Shown: positions 17,487 to 25,043 of the stretch, one piece after another | Position numbering within the stretch: position 1 is the stretch's first letter | Layout: each line of letters begins with the position of its first letter | Made by a program: the position numbers and the translations under genes | Assembly: GCA_964430855.1 (NCBI GenBank) | Contig: CAYSHC010000002.1 | Location: 39,895-103,894 of the forward strand | Direction: 5' to 3' | DNA from: JAEZDP01 sp964430855 | GTDB taxonomy: Bacteria > Acidobacteriota > Vicinamibacteria > Vicinamibacterales > Vicinamibacteraceae | DNA length: 64,000 bases | The notes under the pieces: generated by a model | Told to the model about the DNA's origin: nothing | What the model saw: only the letters and a program-made list of their open reading frames with translations | Database searches by the model: none

Positions 17487-18962
17487 ATGCACCAGCACGA
17501 GCCGATGGCAGGCGCCTCAGCGCCCTCGCCTCTTCCGCAACCCGAACCCGAGGTCGTTCGCGCGGGGCACCTCGCCCCGATGCCCGTGCGCGACATGCCC
17601 GAGCCACTGCCGCTGCGACGGATCATCGGTCCCAGCGTCATCCTCGCCGGCCTCGGCGTCGGGTCCGGCGAATACATCATCTGGCCCTACATCACCGCGG
17701 CGATCGGTCCCATGTTCCTGTGGGCGGCGGTGATCAGCGTGACGGTGCAGTACTTCCTGAACATGGAAATCGAGCGCTACACACTGGCGACGGGAGAGAC
17801 CGCGATCGCCGGCTTCGTGCGCTCGTGGAAGCCGTGGGGCTGGCTCTTCTGCCTGTTCACGCTCATCCCGAACATGTGGCCGGGCTGGGCGACCGGCGGC
17901 GTCACCATCCTGACGTTTCTCATGGGCGGGGGCGACGTGGCGCTCATCACGATAGGCGTCATGATCGCGATCGGCATTGCCCTCACGATCTCGCCCGTCG
18001 TCTACCAGACGCTCGAGCGCGCGCAGTTCTTCAAGGTCGGCCTGACGCTGGTGTTCCTCTCGGTGGCGATCGCGGCGGCCATCGGTCCCGAGACCTGGCG
18101 CGAGCTGCCGCAGGCGGTCACCAGCTTCGGCGTGCTTCCCGACGCGCTGCCCATCACGTTGCTGCTGAGCGGCCTCGTGTTTGCCGGCGCCGGCGGCGTG
18201 AACAACCTGGCCCAGAGCAACTGGATCCGCGACAAGGGCTTCGGGATGGGCGTCTACATCCCGCGCATCGTCTCGCCGATCACCGGCGAGGAGGTGGCGG
18301 CCCCGACGACGGGCGTGATGATGCGCGCCGACGCGGCCAACGTCGAGCGGTTCCGCGTGTGGTGGCGCCGCGCGAATGTCGAGCAGTTCGTGAGCTTCTG
18401 GTTCATCTGCATCTTCTCGATCACGGTCTTCTCGATGCTGGCCTACGCCACCGTGGGCGGCCGCGTGATGGGCGAGCAGGCCAACCTGGCGTTCGTGCAG
18501 GCCGAGTCGCTCGTGCTGCGCGAGGTGGTGGCGCCGTGGTTCGGCACGTTCTTCCTCGTCTTCGGGTCGCTCTCGCTCATCCTCGTCGCGCTCGGCACCG
18601 TCGACTACATCGCCCGGATCGTGGCCGACATCATCAGGACGGTGTACGTGCCCGACAGCGCGCGGTGGACCGAAAGCCGCCTGTATTTCGCGATCGTGTG
18701 GGCGACCGTCATCGCGGGCTCGGTCATCCTGCTCTCGGGCTGGCAGCAGCCGCTCATCCTCCTCATGACCGCCGCGTGCCTGAACGGCCTGGTGATGGTG
18801 GTCTACTCGGTGCTCCTCATCCAGCTCAATCGGCGCGGGCTGCCGGCGCCGGTACGGGTCCGCGGCATGCGCCTTGCGATGCTCGTGTTCGCGACGGCCT
18901 TCTACGGATATTTCGGCGGCTGGTTCGTCATCGCCCAGGTTCGATCGGCGCTGGGGGGCTGA
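17487..18962 (+). CDS. Nramp-superfamily transporter lacking the metal-binding motifs
   Basis: The 491-residue protein has about 11 membrane helices and a 40-residue Pro-rich cytoplasmic N-terminus. The fold signature is that of Nramp/SLC11, but the helix-1 DPGN metal site reads GSGE (GLGVGSGEYIIWP, near residue 58). The helix-6 MPH site reads GVNNLAQSN (near residue 234). Such divergent members exist in Planctomycetes and Acidobacteria and are usually annotated Nramp by homology only. The substrate may be Mg, another divalent ion or something else. The last 35 bases overlap the convergent DUF488 gene. Confidence 0.8.
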   Translation: MHQHEPMAGASAPSPLPQPEPEVVRAGHLAPMPVRDMPEPLPLRRIIGPSVILAGLGVGSGEYIIWPYITAAIGPMFLWAAVISVTVQYFLNMEIERYTLATGETAIAGFVRSWKPWGWLFCLFTLIPNMWPGWATGGVTILTFLMGGGDVALITIGVMIAIGIALTISPVVYQTLERAQFFKVGLTLVFLSVAIAAAIGPETWRELPQAVTSFGVLPDALPITLLLSGLVFAGAGGVNNLAQSNWIRDKGFGMGVYIPRIVSPITGEEVAAPTTGVMMRADAANVERFRVWWRRANVEQFVSFWFICIFSITVFSMLAYATVGGRVMGEQANLAFVQAESLVLREVVAPWFGTFFLVFGSLSLILVALGTVDYIARIVADIIRTVYVPDSARWTESRLYFAIVWATVIAGSVILLSGWQQPLILLMTAACLNGLVMVVYSVLLIQLNRRGLPAPVRVRGMRLAMLVFATAFYGYFGGWFVIAQVRSALGG

Positions 18963-19515
18963 GGCCGGGCGGGGGCGGGTAGGTGATTGTCGTCCCGTCG
19001 ACGCGGGCAAACGACGTGAGGGCGTGCGGGCGTGCCGCCGTGGGGCTCGTGATGTCGGCGACGTCGAGGCCACCGACGATCAGGGCGTCGGCGATCAGCG
19101 ACCGGTGGCAGCGCCAGGGCACCGCTTCGGCGCACATGCAGGCGATGGTCTCGCGGCGGGCGCGGGCGATGAGCTCGCCGATCGCCGCGGCAAACGCCTC
19201 CGTCTGCATGTAGTCGGCGTAGCCGCGGAAGCTCGCGTTGCGCCAGCCCCCGTTGGGCGAGTCGGGCCGCGGGCGGCGCAGGCCGCCGAGCGCGGGCACG
19301 TGCTCGTAGGCGATGCCGCTCGCGCGCAGCGCCGGTGCGAGCGCGTCGCGGGCGAACTGCGGGTTGTGTCGCGACTTCGGCACGGTCCGGACGTCGAGCA
19401 GCCGGGACACCCCGTGGCCGCGAAGCATGGCCAGGAACTCCTCGATGGGCCTCGTGGAGTGGCCGATCGTGTAGATCCGTCCCCTTGCGACAGGGTGGTC
19501 GTCGCTTGCCTGCAT
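18928..19515 (-). CDS. DUF488-domain protein
   Basis: The ATG at 19515 gives 195 residues. The DUF488 hallmarks are present: YTIGHSTRPIEEF near the N-terminus, DVRTVPKSRHNP, and the cysteine-containing CMCAEAVPWRCHRSLIAD. A TTG 24 bases upstream could also start it but would overlap the previous gene. The biochemical role of the family is not established, although the conserved Cys/His/Arg set suggests an enzyme. A Pro-rich C-terminus overlaps the Nramp-like gene. Confidence 0.85.
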   Translation of the reverse strand: MQASDDHPVARGRIYTIGHSTRPIEEFLAMLRGHGVSRLLDVRTVPKSRHNPQFARDALAPALRASGIAYEHVPALGGLRRPRPDSPNGGWRNASFRGYADYMQTEAFAAAIGELIARARRETIACMCAEAVPWRCHRSLIADALIVGGLDVADITSPTAARPHALTSFARVDGTTITYPPPPGLSPPAPIEPGR

Positions 19516-19528
19516 GGACACGCTGCCG

Positions 19529-20257
19529 TCAGTCCCCAATCCCGCCGATCAGGATACGCAGGCCTCGTCCGCCCTCGCCGCGCTCGATGACCACGTAGCG
19601 TCCGCCGCCTTCGCCGCGCGCCGTGTACCGCAGCGACGCGAGGTTGCCGGCCTCGTCCCGCTGGACCTCGAGTTGGTCGAACCACAGCCACTCCGGCTTC
19701 TCGCGGTTCGCCACCGTCCGGCTGTCGCCGGATGATGGAGGCAGCCGGATGCCGGCAGGGATGTCGGCCAGGGCGCGCGCCAGCACGAACGCCTCCTGCC
19801 AGTCGGCCTGGAAGATCGTGATGCCCTCCTCGACCCTGAGGTATCCGTCGAGGTCGTACTCGTGCCGCTCGTGGTGCGGCCGCAGGTCGGCACCCACCCT
19901 GGCGCGAGCGAGCGCGACATACCGCTCGAGCGGCATCGGGCGTGCCGGGGCGGGGTACCGGCTCAGATACCCGTCGAACATGTAACCCGTCACGCCGCCC
20001 GCGTCGACCCTGGCCATGCCTCCGCTGAGGCCGTCTACCGTGACGCGGCGGTCGCTCGCGTCGTCGAGCAGCGTGACGGTGGTGCCGTAGGCCAGCGTGC
20101 CGAGAACGGGGGAGCCGGGATCCGGCCGCTCGCGCAGATGCAGGCCCGTCGGGGCGAGGACGTGCCGCAGTGCGCCGTCGCTCGCCGGTTGGGCCGCCGC
20201 GACCGACGTGGCGAGCACGAGAATGCCGGCCAGTCCGGCAAGCGGGCAGATCCTCAC
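19529..20257 (-). CDS. Exported SH3b-domain protein
   Basis: The 242-residue protein starts at a GTG preceded by AAGGAG and has a cleavable signal peptide (residues 1-22, ending VAAAQ). An SH3b-like segment follows (GLHLRERPDPGSPVLGTLAYG, residues about 36-85, ending GYMFDGYLSRY). The C-terminal half has DLDGYLRVEEG and WLWFDQLEV, matching nothing I recognise. Extracellular SH3b domains often bind peptidoglycan. It is the first gene of a two-gene minus-strand unit with DUF488. Confidence 0.75.
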   Translation of the reverse strand: MRICPLAGLAGILVLATSVAAAQPASDGALRHVLAPTGLHLRERPDPGSPVLGTLAYGTTVTLLDDASDRRVTVDGLSGGMARVDAGGVTGYMFDGYLSRYPAPARPMPLERYVALARARVGADLRPHHERHEYDLDGYLRVEEGITIFQADWQEAFVLARALADIPAGIRLPPSSGDSRTVANREKPEWLWFDQLEVQRDEAGNLASLRYTARGEGGGRYVVIERGEGGRGLRILIGGIGD

Positions 20258-20328
20258 AACCGGCTCCTTTCGATCGGGTCGCGGGCCTTACTGGCGACAA
20301 CGACGCGGGCGCGACGGCGGAACGGCAC

Positions 20329-20334
20329 TACACT
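20329..20334 (+). promoter_or_regulatory. Candidate -10 TACACT for the PIG-L gene
   Basis: CACTACACT lies 32 bases before the ATG at 20367, with the ribosome site GAGGAG between them. It is in the interval shared with the divergent SH3b gene. Confidence 0.35.
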
Positions 20335-20366
20335 CCCTGCCACACCCGCTGTCCTGAGGAGCCCAG

Positions 20367-21359
20367 ATGAACAGACGACGCTTTCTGCACTCGACGCTGG
20401 CCGTCGGCGCCGCGGCCGCCACGACGGCGACGCGCGTGGCCGCCCGTCAGGCGCCGCGCAGCCCGCAGCCGCCAGGTCCGCCGCTCCAGCAGTTCGACGC
20501 GCACGCCCCGCTCGTCATCGAGCGGCCGCGCCAGGGCAAGCCACGCGCCGGACAGGTGGTGGTGGCCGTCCAGCCCCACTCCGACGACATCCCGCTGTTT
20601 GCGGCAGGCACGGTCCTGAAGCTGGTCGACGAGGGCGCCACCGCGTACGTGATCCGCGTCACCAACGACGACATGGCGGGGCCCGGCTCGTATGCCGAGA
20701 CCGTGATGGCCAACTGGCGCGACTCGGAGGCCGTGGGCAAGGCGCTCGGCGCGGTGCGCACCTTCAACCTCAACTACAACAACCACATGATGGACAACAT
20801 CGCGTGGGCCGAGCTGCGACAGCGGTTCATCTTCCTGTTCCGGCTGCTCAAGGCCGACGTCGTCGTCACCTACGACCCGTGGGCCGCGTACGAGGAGAAC
20901 CCCGATCACGTCGTGACGAGCCGTTGCGTCGAGGCGGCGGCGTGGATGGCGGGCGGCGAGAAGGACTACCCCGAGCACTTCGCGGCAGGGCTCGCGCCGC
21001 ACGCCGTCAGGGAGAAGTACTACTTCGCGCGCTTCCAGCAGCGCGTCAACCGCGTCGTGGACATCGGCCCGTGGGTCGAGCGCAAGATCGACGTCAACGT
21101 CGAGAATCGCGCGCAGGGACCGGCGGGAGAGAACGGCGAGCGCCTGAGGGCGCGGCTCGCCGCCGAAGGGCGGCGCCTGCCGCTGCTCGGCGACGATGCA
21201 CGAACCGCCAACCGCGAGTACATCCGGCAGTTCGTCCTCGACCGCGACAGGAAGGCCGGCGCCCCGCACGGGCTCGCGTACGCCGAGGCCTTCCACCACA
21301 TCGTCACGCCTCCGAGCGCCGTCGCCGAGTACGTGCGCGAGCACGCCGTCGACAGGTAA
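20367..21359 (+). CDS. Tat-exported PIG-L-family deacetylase
   Basis: The 330-residue protein opens with a twin-arginine signal (MNRRRFLHSTLAVGAAAATT). The PIG-L/LmbE zinc site appears as PHSDD at residues 70-74, where PHPDD is more usual, and as NPDHVVTSRC for the second ligand pair. The family removes N-acetyl groups from glycolipids or small glycosides. TGAGGAGCCCAG before the ATG is a good ribosome site. Export by Tat suggests a folded, metal-loaded enzyme acting outside the cytoplasm. The substrate is unknown. Confidence 0.88.
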   Translation: MNRRRFLHSTLAVGAAAATTATRVAARQAPRSPQPPGPPLQQFDAHAPLVIERPRQGKPRAGQVVVAVQPHSDDIPLFAAGTVLKLVDEGATAYVIRVTNDDMAGPGSYAETVMANWRDSEAVGKALGAVRTFNLNYNNHMMDNIAWAELRQRFIFLFRLLKADVVVTYDPWAAYEENPDHVVTSRCVEAAAWMAGGEKDYPEHFAAGLAPHAVREKYYFARFQQRVNRVVDIGPWVERKIDVNVENRAQGPAGENGERLRARLAAEGRRLPLLGDDARTANREYIRQFVLDRDRKAGAPHGLAYAEAFHHIVTPPSAVAEYVREHAVDR

Positions 21360-21414
21360 CGCCCGGCGTACGCGTCTTGCCGTGGCCGCCGACTTCCGCC
21401 ATGATGCGCGCACC

Positions 21415-21831
21415 ATGACAACCCTGACCCCGCAGGACGCGGAGCACCTGCGGCTGCTCGCGATCTTTCACTACGTGGTGGCGGGAATCACCGCGCTGTT
21501 CTCGCTCATCCCGATCGCCCACATCACGGTGGGCATCCTGATGGTCATGGGGAAGCTCGAGTCGGGCCCGGGCGACGCCACGGAACCGGTCTGGATGGGA
21601 TGGCTGTTCATCGCGATGGGCGGCGTCTGGATGGCCGCAGGGCTGGCGCTGGCCGTCTGCCTGGCGCTCGCGGGCCGGTACCTGCGCCGGCGGGAGCACT
21701 ACATGTTCTGCCTGGTCATCGCGTGCATCGCGTGCATCTTCACGCCGTTCGGCACGGTGCTCGGCATCTTCACGATCATCGTGCTGCTGCGGCAGTCGGT
21801 GAAGGACGCATTCGCAGCGGCGGCCGCCTGA
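21415..21831 (+). CDS. Three- to four-helix membrane protein, unknown function
   Basis: From the ATG at 21415 the protein is 138 residues. It begins with a short amphipathic start (LTPQDAEHLRLLAIFHY) followed by helices at about 16-40, 60-85 and 98-125, and ends KDAFAAAAA. The phrase HLRLLAIFHYVVAG is typical of small proteins that also precede tRNA genes in related genomes, but no family name is certain. A weak CATGAT lies nine bases before the start. The longer upstream frame is a shadow of the PIG-L gene. Confidence 0.65.
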   Translation: MTTLTPQDAEHLRLLAIFHYVVAGITALFSLIPIAHITVGILMVMGKLESGPGDATEPVWMGWLFIAMGGVWMAAGLALAVCLALAGRYLRRREHYMFCLVIACIACIFTPFGTVLGIFTIIVLLRQSVKDAFAAAAA

Positions 21832-21852
21832 GCCGCACGCGGGTGCGCGGGG

Positions 21853-21941
21853 TGGTGCCGAAGGCGGGGGTCGAACCCGCACGATCCTTCCGGATCAACG
21901 GATTTTGAGTCCGTCGCGTCTGCCAGTTCCGCCACTTCGGC
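21853..21941 (-). tRNA. tRNA-Leu (anticodon CAA)
   Basis: On the minus strand the sequence folds as a class II tRNA. The acceptor stem pairs GCCGAAG with CTTCGGC and is followed by ACCA, so the CCA end is encoded. The anticodon loop CTCAAAA between ACGGA and TCCGT gives anticodon CAA, reading UUG. A long variable arm (GATCCGGAAGGATC) and the TTCGA T-loop are present. It is 89 bases including CCA. Confidence 0.97.
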
Positions 21942-21981
21942 TCGGTCCCCCGGGCGGGGACGGGCGAGTATAGCAGGGCCA

Positions 21982-22041
21982 GGACGGCCGGAGACAGGCG
22001 GACGGCCCGGAGGCGGCGGACGGCCCGGAGGGCCGTCCCTA
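21982..22041 (-). repeat. Palindromic stop-codon repeat, copy 1
   Basis: GGACGGCCC at 22018-22026 and GGGCCGTCC at 22030-22038 form a nine-base hairpin with a GGA loop. CTACC follows at 22039; on the minus strand this is GGTAG, and its TAG is the stop codon of the methyltransferase gene. Two further partial units (GGACGGCCGGAGACA at 21982 and GGACGGCCCGGAGGC at 22000) extend it away from the gene. Confidence 0.75.
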
Positions 22042-22635
22042 CCGGATCGTCCAGAGGTACAGCGTGCGGCTCGTGCCGTTGCTGTCGGTGAAGGTCTCCA
22101 CCTTCTCGGGCTCCCAGTCGCCCATGCCGAACTGGTGCGAGACGATGCGCGCGCCGGGTTTGAGCTGCGAGGTCAGCTTCGGCCGCAGCTTCGCGTTCGA
22201 TGACGACAGCAGGTACAGCGTCACGACGGTCGCCTCCGAGATGTCCGCCTCGAGGGCATCCTGGAGCCGGAACTCCACCTTGTCGGCCACGCCTGCCGCC
22301 TTCGCGTTGGCGCGCCCCTCCTCGATGCGCTGCGGGTCGATGTCGATGCCCACACCGCGCGCGCCGAGCTTCGCCGCGGCGATCACCAGGCGCCCGTCCC
22401 CCGACCCCAGATCGTAGACCACGTCGCCAGACTTGACCCCGGCCAGGCTGAGCATCCGCTCCACGACGTCCTGCGGCGTCGGCACGAAGGGCGCGAGGCT
22501 GTCGCCCCGCGGACGACGGCCCTGCCAGGCCGCGAGCGGCGTCGACAGCGCCAGCGACGAGCCCCCGAGGGCGAGGCCCAGCCGGAGCAGCGCGCGCCGG
22601 GTCAGGCCCGGATGACCGGTACGACGATTCGTCAT
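22039..22635 (-). CDS. Exported class I SAM-dependent methyltransferase
   Basis: The ATG at 22635 follows GGAGGTGAG and gives 198 residues. A Tat-like signal (NRRTGHPGLTRRALLRLGLALGG) precedes a compact Rossmann methyltransferase: motif I is DLGSGDGRLV, the acidic loop is GIDIDPQRI, and QDALEADI and VVTLYLL follow. The domain resembles the histone-lysine-methylase-like or Dot1-like small methyltransferases found in bacteria. Export of a SAM enzyme is unusual, because SAM is cytoplasmic. The signal may be an anchor only. Its TAG stop lies inside a palindromic repeat. Confidence 0.8.
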   Translation of the reverse strand: MTNRRTGHPGLTRRALLRLGLALGGSSLALSTPLAAWQGRRPRGDSLAPFVPTPQDVVERMLSLAGVKSGDVVYDLGSGDGRLVIAAAKLGARGVGIDIDPQRIEEGRANAKAAGVADKVEFRLQDALEADISEATVVTLYLLSSSNAKLRPKLTSQLKPGARIVSHQFGMGDWEPEKVETFTDSNGTSRTLYLWTIR

Positions 22636-22817
22636 CTCACCTCCCACGCGGGCATTGTAGCCGCCCGCCGCGGCCGCCGCAGACCTCCCGGCAGCAGCCG
22701 CGTTTCAGACGCCGCCACCGGCCGTTCAGTTGGCCGTCGGCGCCGGAATCCGGGCGCCATTCGCGCCAAACCCCGGCCAGCCGGGCCATTCATGGCCGCG
22801 ATAGGCCATTTCTGGGC

Positions 22818-22823
22818 TATAAT
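22818..22823 (+). promoter_or_regulatory. Consensus -10 TATAAT for carD
   Basis: GGGCTATAATCG carries a perfect -10 hexamer 68 bases before the carD start, with no recognisable -35 at the right distance. The region also holds GGCCATTCATGGCC, an inverted word. The rest of interval 22636-22891 shows nothing else. Confidence 0.6.
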
Positions 22824-22891
22824 CGAAAAGGTTTCTCGGCAAGACGACTTCTGCAGTGCCTTCCCTGCAACATCCGGAGAGAGGGGTGCCC

Positions 22892-23506
22892 GTGACATTC
22901 CAGGTCGGTGACAAGGTCATTTACCCAAATCATGGTCTCGGCGTCGTCGAAAGTATCGAGACCAAGACGATTCTGGGGACGATGTGCGACTTCTACCAGT
23001 TGCGCATGGTCGCCAACGAGACGACGGTGCTCGTCCCGGTCAGCAATGTCGAGAGTGTCGGGCTGCGGCGCGCGGTGTGTGACAGCGAAATCGAGCGGCT
23101 GTACTGCCTCCTCTCCGATGGCAAGATCGACAGTCACCAGAACTGGAAGGGCCGCTTCAAGGACAACTCGGATCGGATGCGCACGGGCTCGGTCTACGAC
23201 GTGGTCGAAGTCCTCAAGAGCCTGATGTACCTCAGCAAGTCGAAGAACCTCTCGTTCCGCGAGAAGCGGATGCTCGACCGCGCCCGCTTCCTCGTCATCT
23301 CGGAGATCTCCGAGGTGACCGACCAGCCGATGGAGGAAGTCGAGAAGCGCGTCGACGAAGCGCTCGAGGCGTGCTTCAAGGCCAAGGAGGCTGCCGCCGC
23401 CCGGGCCGCCAAGCGCGCGTCGACGGCCGCGGCCGCCAAGGCCAGCACCGTCAAGGTGACGACCGCCTCGCGCGCGTCCGCGCGCCGCGCCATGCAGGCC
23501 AACTAG
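22892..23506 (+). CDS. carD: CarD-family RNA polymerase-binding regulator
   Basis: The GTG at 22892, seven bases after GGAGAGAGG, gives 204 residues. Residues 2-60 form the CarD/TRCF RNAP-interaction domain (FQVGDKVIYPNHGLGVV, then VLVPVSNVESVGLRR). The helical DNA-binding domain includes WKGRFKDNSDRMRTGS and SFREKRMLDRARFLV. A 40-residue Ala/Lys-rich basic tail ends the protein. CarD stabilises the open promoter complex, mainly at rRNA and housekeeping promoters. A consensus -10 element lies upstream and a strong terminator follows. Confidence 0.95.
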   Translation: MTFQVGDKVIYPNHGLGVVESIETKTILGTMCDFYQLRMVANETTVLVPVSNVESVGLRRAVCDSEIERLYCLLSDGKIDSHQNWKGRFKDNSDRMRTGSVYDVVEVLKSLMYLSKSKNLSFREKRMLDRARFLVISEISEVTDQPMEEVEKRVDEALEACFKAKEAAAARAAKRASTAAAAKASTVKVTTASRASARRAMQAN

Positions 23507-23550
23507 CCCGGCCCGCACATTCGTTTTCGAAGGACTGCCGAGACCCCGAC

Positions 23551-23593
23551 CGAAGCCCGGCGCCCCACGAGGGCGGCCGGGCTTCGTCGTTTA
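23551..23593 (+). terminator. Intrinsic terminator after carD
   Basis: CGAAGCCCGGC at 23551-23561 pairs with GCCGGGCTTCG at 23576-23586. An inner GCCC/GGGC pairing occurs in the 14-base loop, and TCGTTTA follows. This is the clearest Rho-independent terminator in the window. The T-rich end runs into the TATGAT element of the next gene. Confidence 0.8.
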
Positions 23594-23597
23594 TGAT
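23592..23597 (+). promoter_or_regulatory. Candidate -10 TATGAT for the acyltransferase gene
   Basis: TATGAT lies 11 bases before the GTG start at 23609 and directly behind the carD terminator. No Shine-Dalgarno is visible, so the leader would be only a few bases. Confidence 0.45.
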
Positions 23598-23608
23598 CCC
23601 GCCGCATC

Positions 23609-24349
23609 GTGTCCACACTGCTCGCCGCCCTCCGCTCCGCCATCGCCTACCTGTTCGTCTCGACCTGGGTGCTCGTCATCGGTACGCCGGCCCTCATCGT
23701 CGGCATCCTCACGGGCGCGCAGCGCCACCTGTTCTGGCTCGGCATCCTGTGCGTCCGCATCGCGATGGCGATTGTCGGCATCCGGACGGTGGTGGTGGGC
23801 CGCGAGCACATCCAGCGCCACCGCGCCGCGCTCTACTGCGTCAACCACGCAAGCAACGTCGAGCCGCCGATCCTGTTTGCCGTGCTCCGCGAGCTCACGC
23901 CCGGGTTGAAGGTCGTCTACAAGGCGGTGCTGCGGAAGCTTCCCATCCTTGGACGGGGCTTCGACGTCGTCGGTTTCGTGCCCATCGAGCGCGAGAATCG
24001 CGAGCGTGCGACGCAGGCCATCGAGAAGGGCGTCGAGACCGTCCGCCAGGGCGCCTCGCTGCTGATGTTCCCCGAGGGCACGCGCAGCCGGACGGGCGAG
24101 CTGCTGCCCTTCAAGCGGGGCGCGTTCGTCCTCGCGATCAAGGGCCAGGTGCCGGTGGTGCCGATGGCCATCCACGGGGCCGGCCGCGCGATGCGGAAGG
24201 GGAGCCCGCTCATCTGGCCGACGGTCGTGCGGGTGCACATCGGAGCCCCCGTCGAGACGACGGGCCTGACCGTGGACGACCGGCAGGAGCTCGCGACGCG
24301 CGTGCGCGACCGGGTGGCCGAGCTGCTCGCGCAGGCGGCCGCCGGGTGA
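23609..24349 (+). CDS. 1-acylglycerol-3-phosphate acyltransferase (PlsC-like)
   Basis: The 246-residue protein has an N-terminal membrane helix pair, then the acyltransferase blocks. Block I is NHASNVEP, where the usual NHxSxxD carries Glu in place of Asp. PIERENRERA follows, then block III FPEGTRSRTG, and block IV VVPMAIHGAG. PlsC adds the second acyl chain to lysophosphatidic acid to make phosphatidic acid. The D-to-E change occurs in some bacterial relatives. It starts with GTG and appears to have its own promoter after the carD terminator. Confidence 0.92.
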   Translation: MSTLLAALRSAIAYLFVSTWVLVIGTPALIVGILTGAQRHLFWLGILCVRIAMAIVGIRTVVVGREHIQRHRAALYCVNHASNVEPPILFAVLRELTPGLKVVYKAVLRKLPILGRGFDVVGFVPIERENRERATQAIEKGVETVRQGASLLMFPEGTRSRTGELLPFKRGAFVLAIKGQVPVVPMAIHGAGRAMRKGSPLIWPTVVRVHIGAPVETTGLTVDDRQELATRVRDRVAELLAQAAAG

Positions 24350-24408
24350 GGTGACGGGTCGGCCACCCGGCGACGCCGACCTGCCGTATGCTGTTGCCGG
24401 CACCCGTC

Positions 24409-25002
24409 ATGGAACTGCTCGCCGCGCTGGGGCGCACGTTCGGGTTCTCGCTGGCGGCCGGCGTCAACCTCTACGCCACCGTCGCCATCCTCGGCCTGGC
24501 CGCGCGCTACGAGTGGGTCTCGCTGCCAGAGCAGTTCCGCCTCTTCGACAACTCCTGGGTGATCTACACGGCCCTGGCGCTGTATGTCGTCGAGTTCATC
24601 GCCGACAAGGTGCCGTGGCTCGACACCATCTGGGACGGCATCCATACCGCCATCCGGCCGCTCGGCGGCGCGCTCGTCGCCGTGACGACGCTCGGCGAGG
24701 CGTCGCCGGCGATGCAGGGGGCTGTCGCCATCCTCGGCGGCGGCATCGCCGCGTCGAGCCATGCGACCAAGGCCACGGCGCGCGTCACCGCCAATGCGAG
24801 CCCTGAGCCGTTCTCGAACTGGGCCCTGAGCCTCGGCGAGGACGCGTTTGTCATCGGCATCGCGCTCGTGGCGATCGAGTACCCGCTGCTGTCGCTCGGC
24901 GTGGTGCTGCTGACCCTGCTGGTCCTGGTCTACGTGCTGCTGCGGCTGCTGCGGTTCATCCGCAGGCGCCTCTTCGGCACCCCGCCCGCCCACGTCGTCT
25001 GA
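24409..25002 (+). CDS. DUF4126 membrane protein
   Basis: The ATG at 24409 starts MELLAALGRTFGFSLAAGVN, which matches the DUF4126 N-terminus; an ATG 21 bases upstream is less likely. The 197 residues hold five to six helices, with conserved DKVPWLDTIWDGIHTAIRP in the middle and SHATKATARVTANASPEP after it. The function of the family is unknown. It follows the acyltransferase gene by 59 bases on the same strand. A TATGCT word lies 16 bases before the start. Confidence 0.8.
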   Translation: MELLAALGRTFGFSLAAGVNLYATVAILGLAARYEWVSLPEQFRLFDNSWVIYTALALYVVEFIADKVPWLDTIWDGIHTAIRPLGGALVAVTTLGEASPAMQGAVAILGGGIAASSHATKATARVTANASPEPFSNWALSLGEDAFVIGIALVAIEYPLLSLGVVLLTLLVLVYVLLRLLRFIRRRLFGTPPAHVV

Positions 25003-25043
25003 GGCCGGCACGCCGCGCGCACGTCCGCGGCCCGTCGGGTCGG

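Noticed and set aside
21196..21414. N-terminal extension of the membrane protein at 21415
   Set aside because: The extra 73 codons lie inside the PIG-L gene in another frame and have shadow composition.
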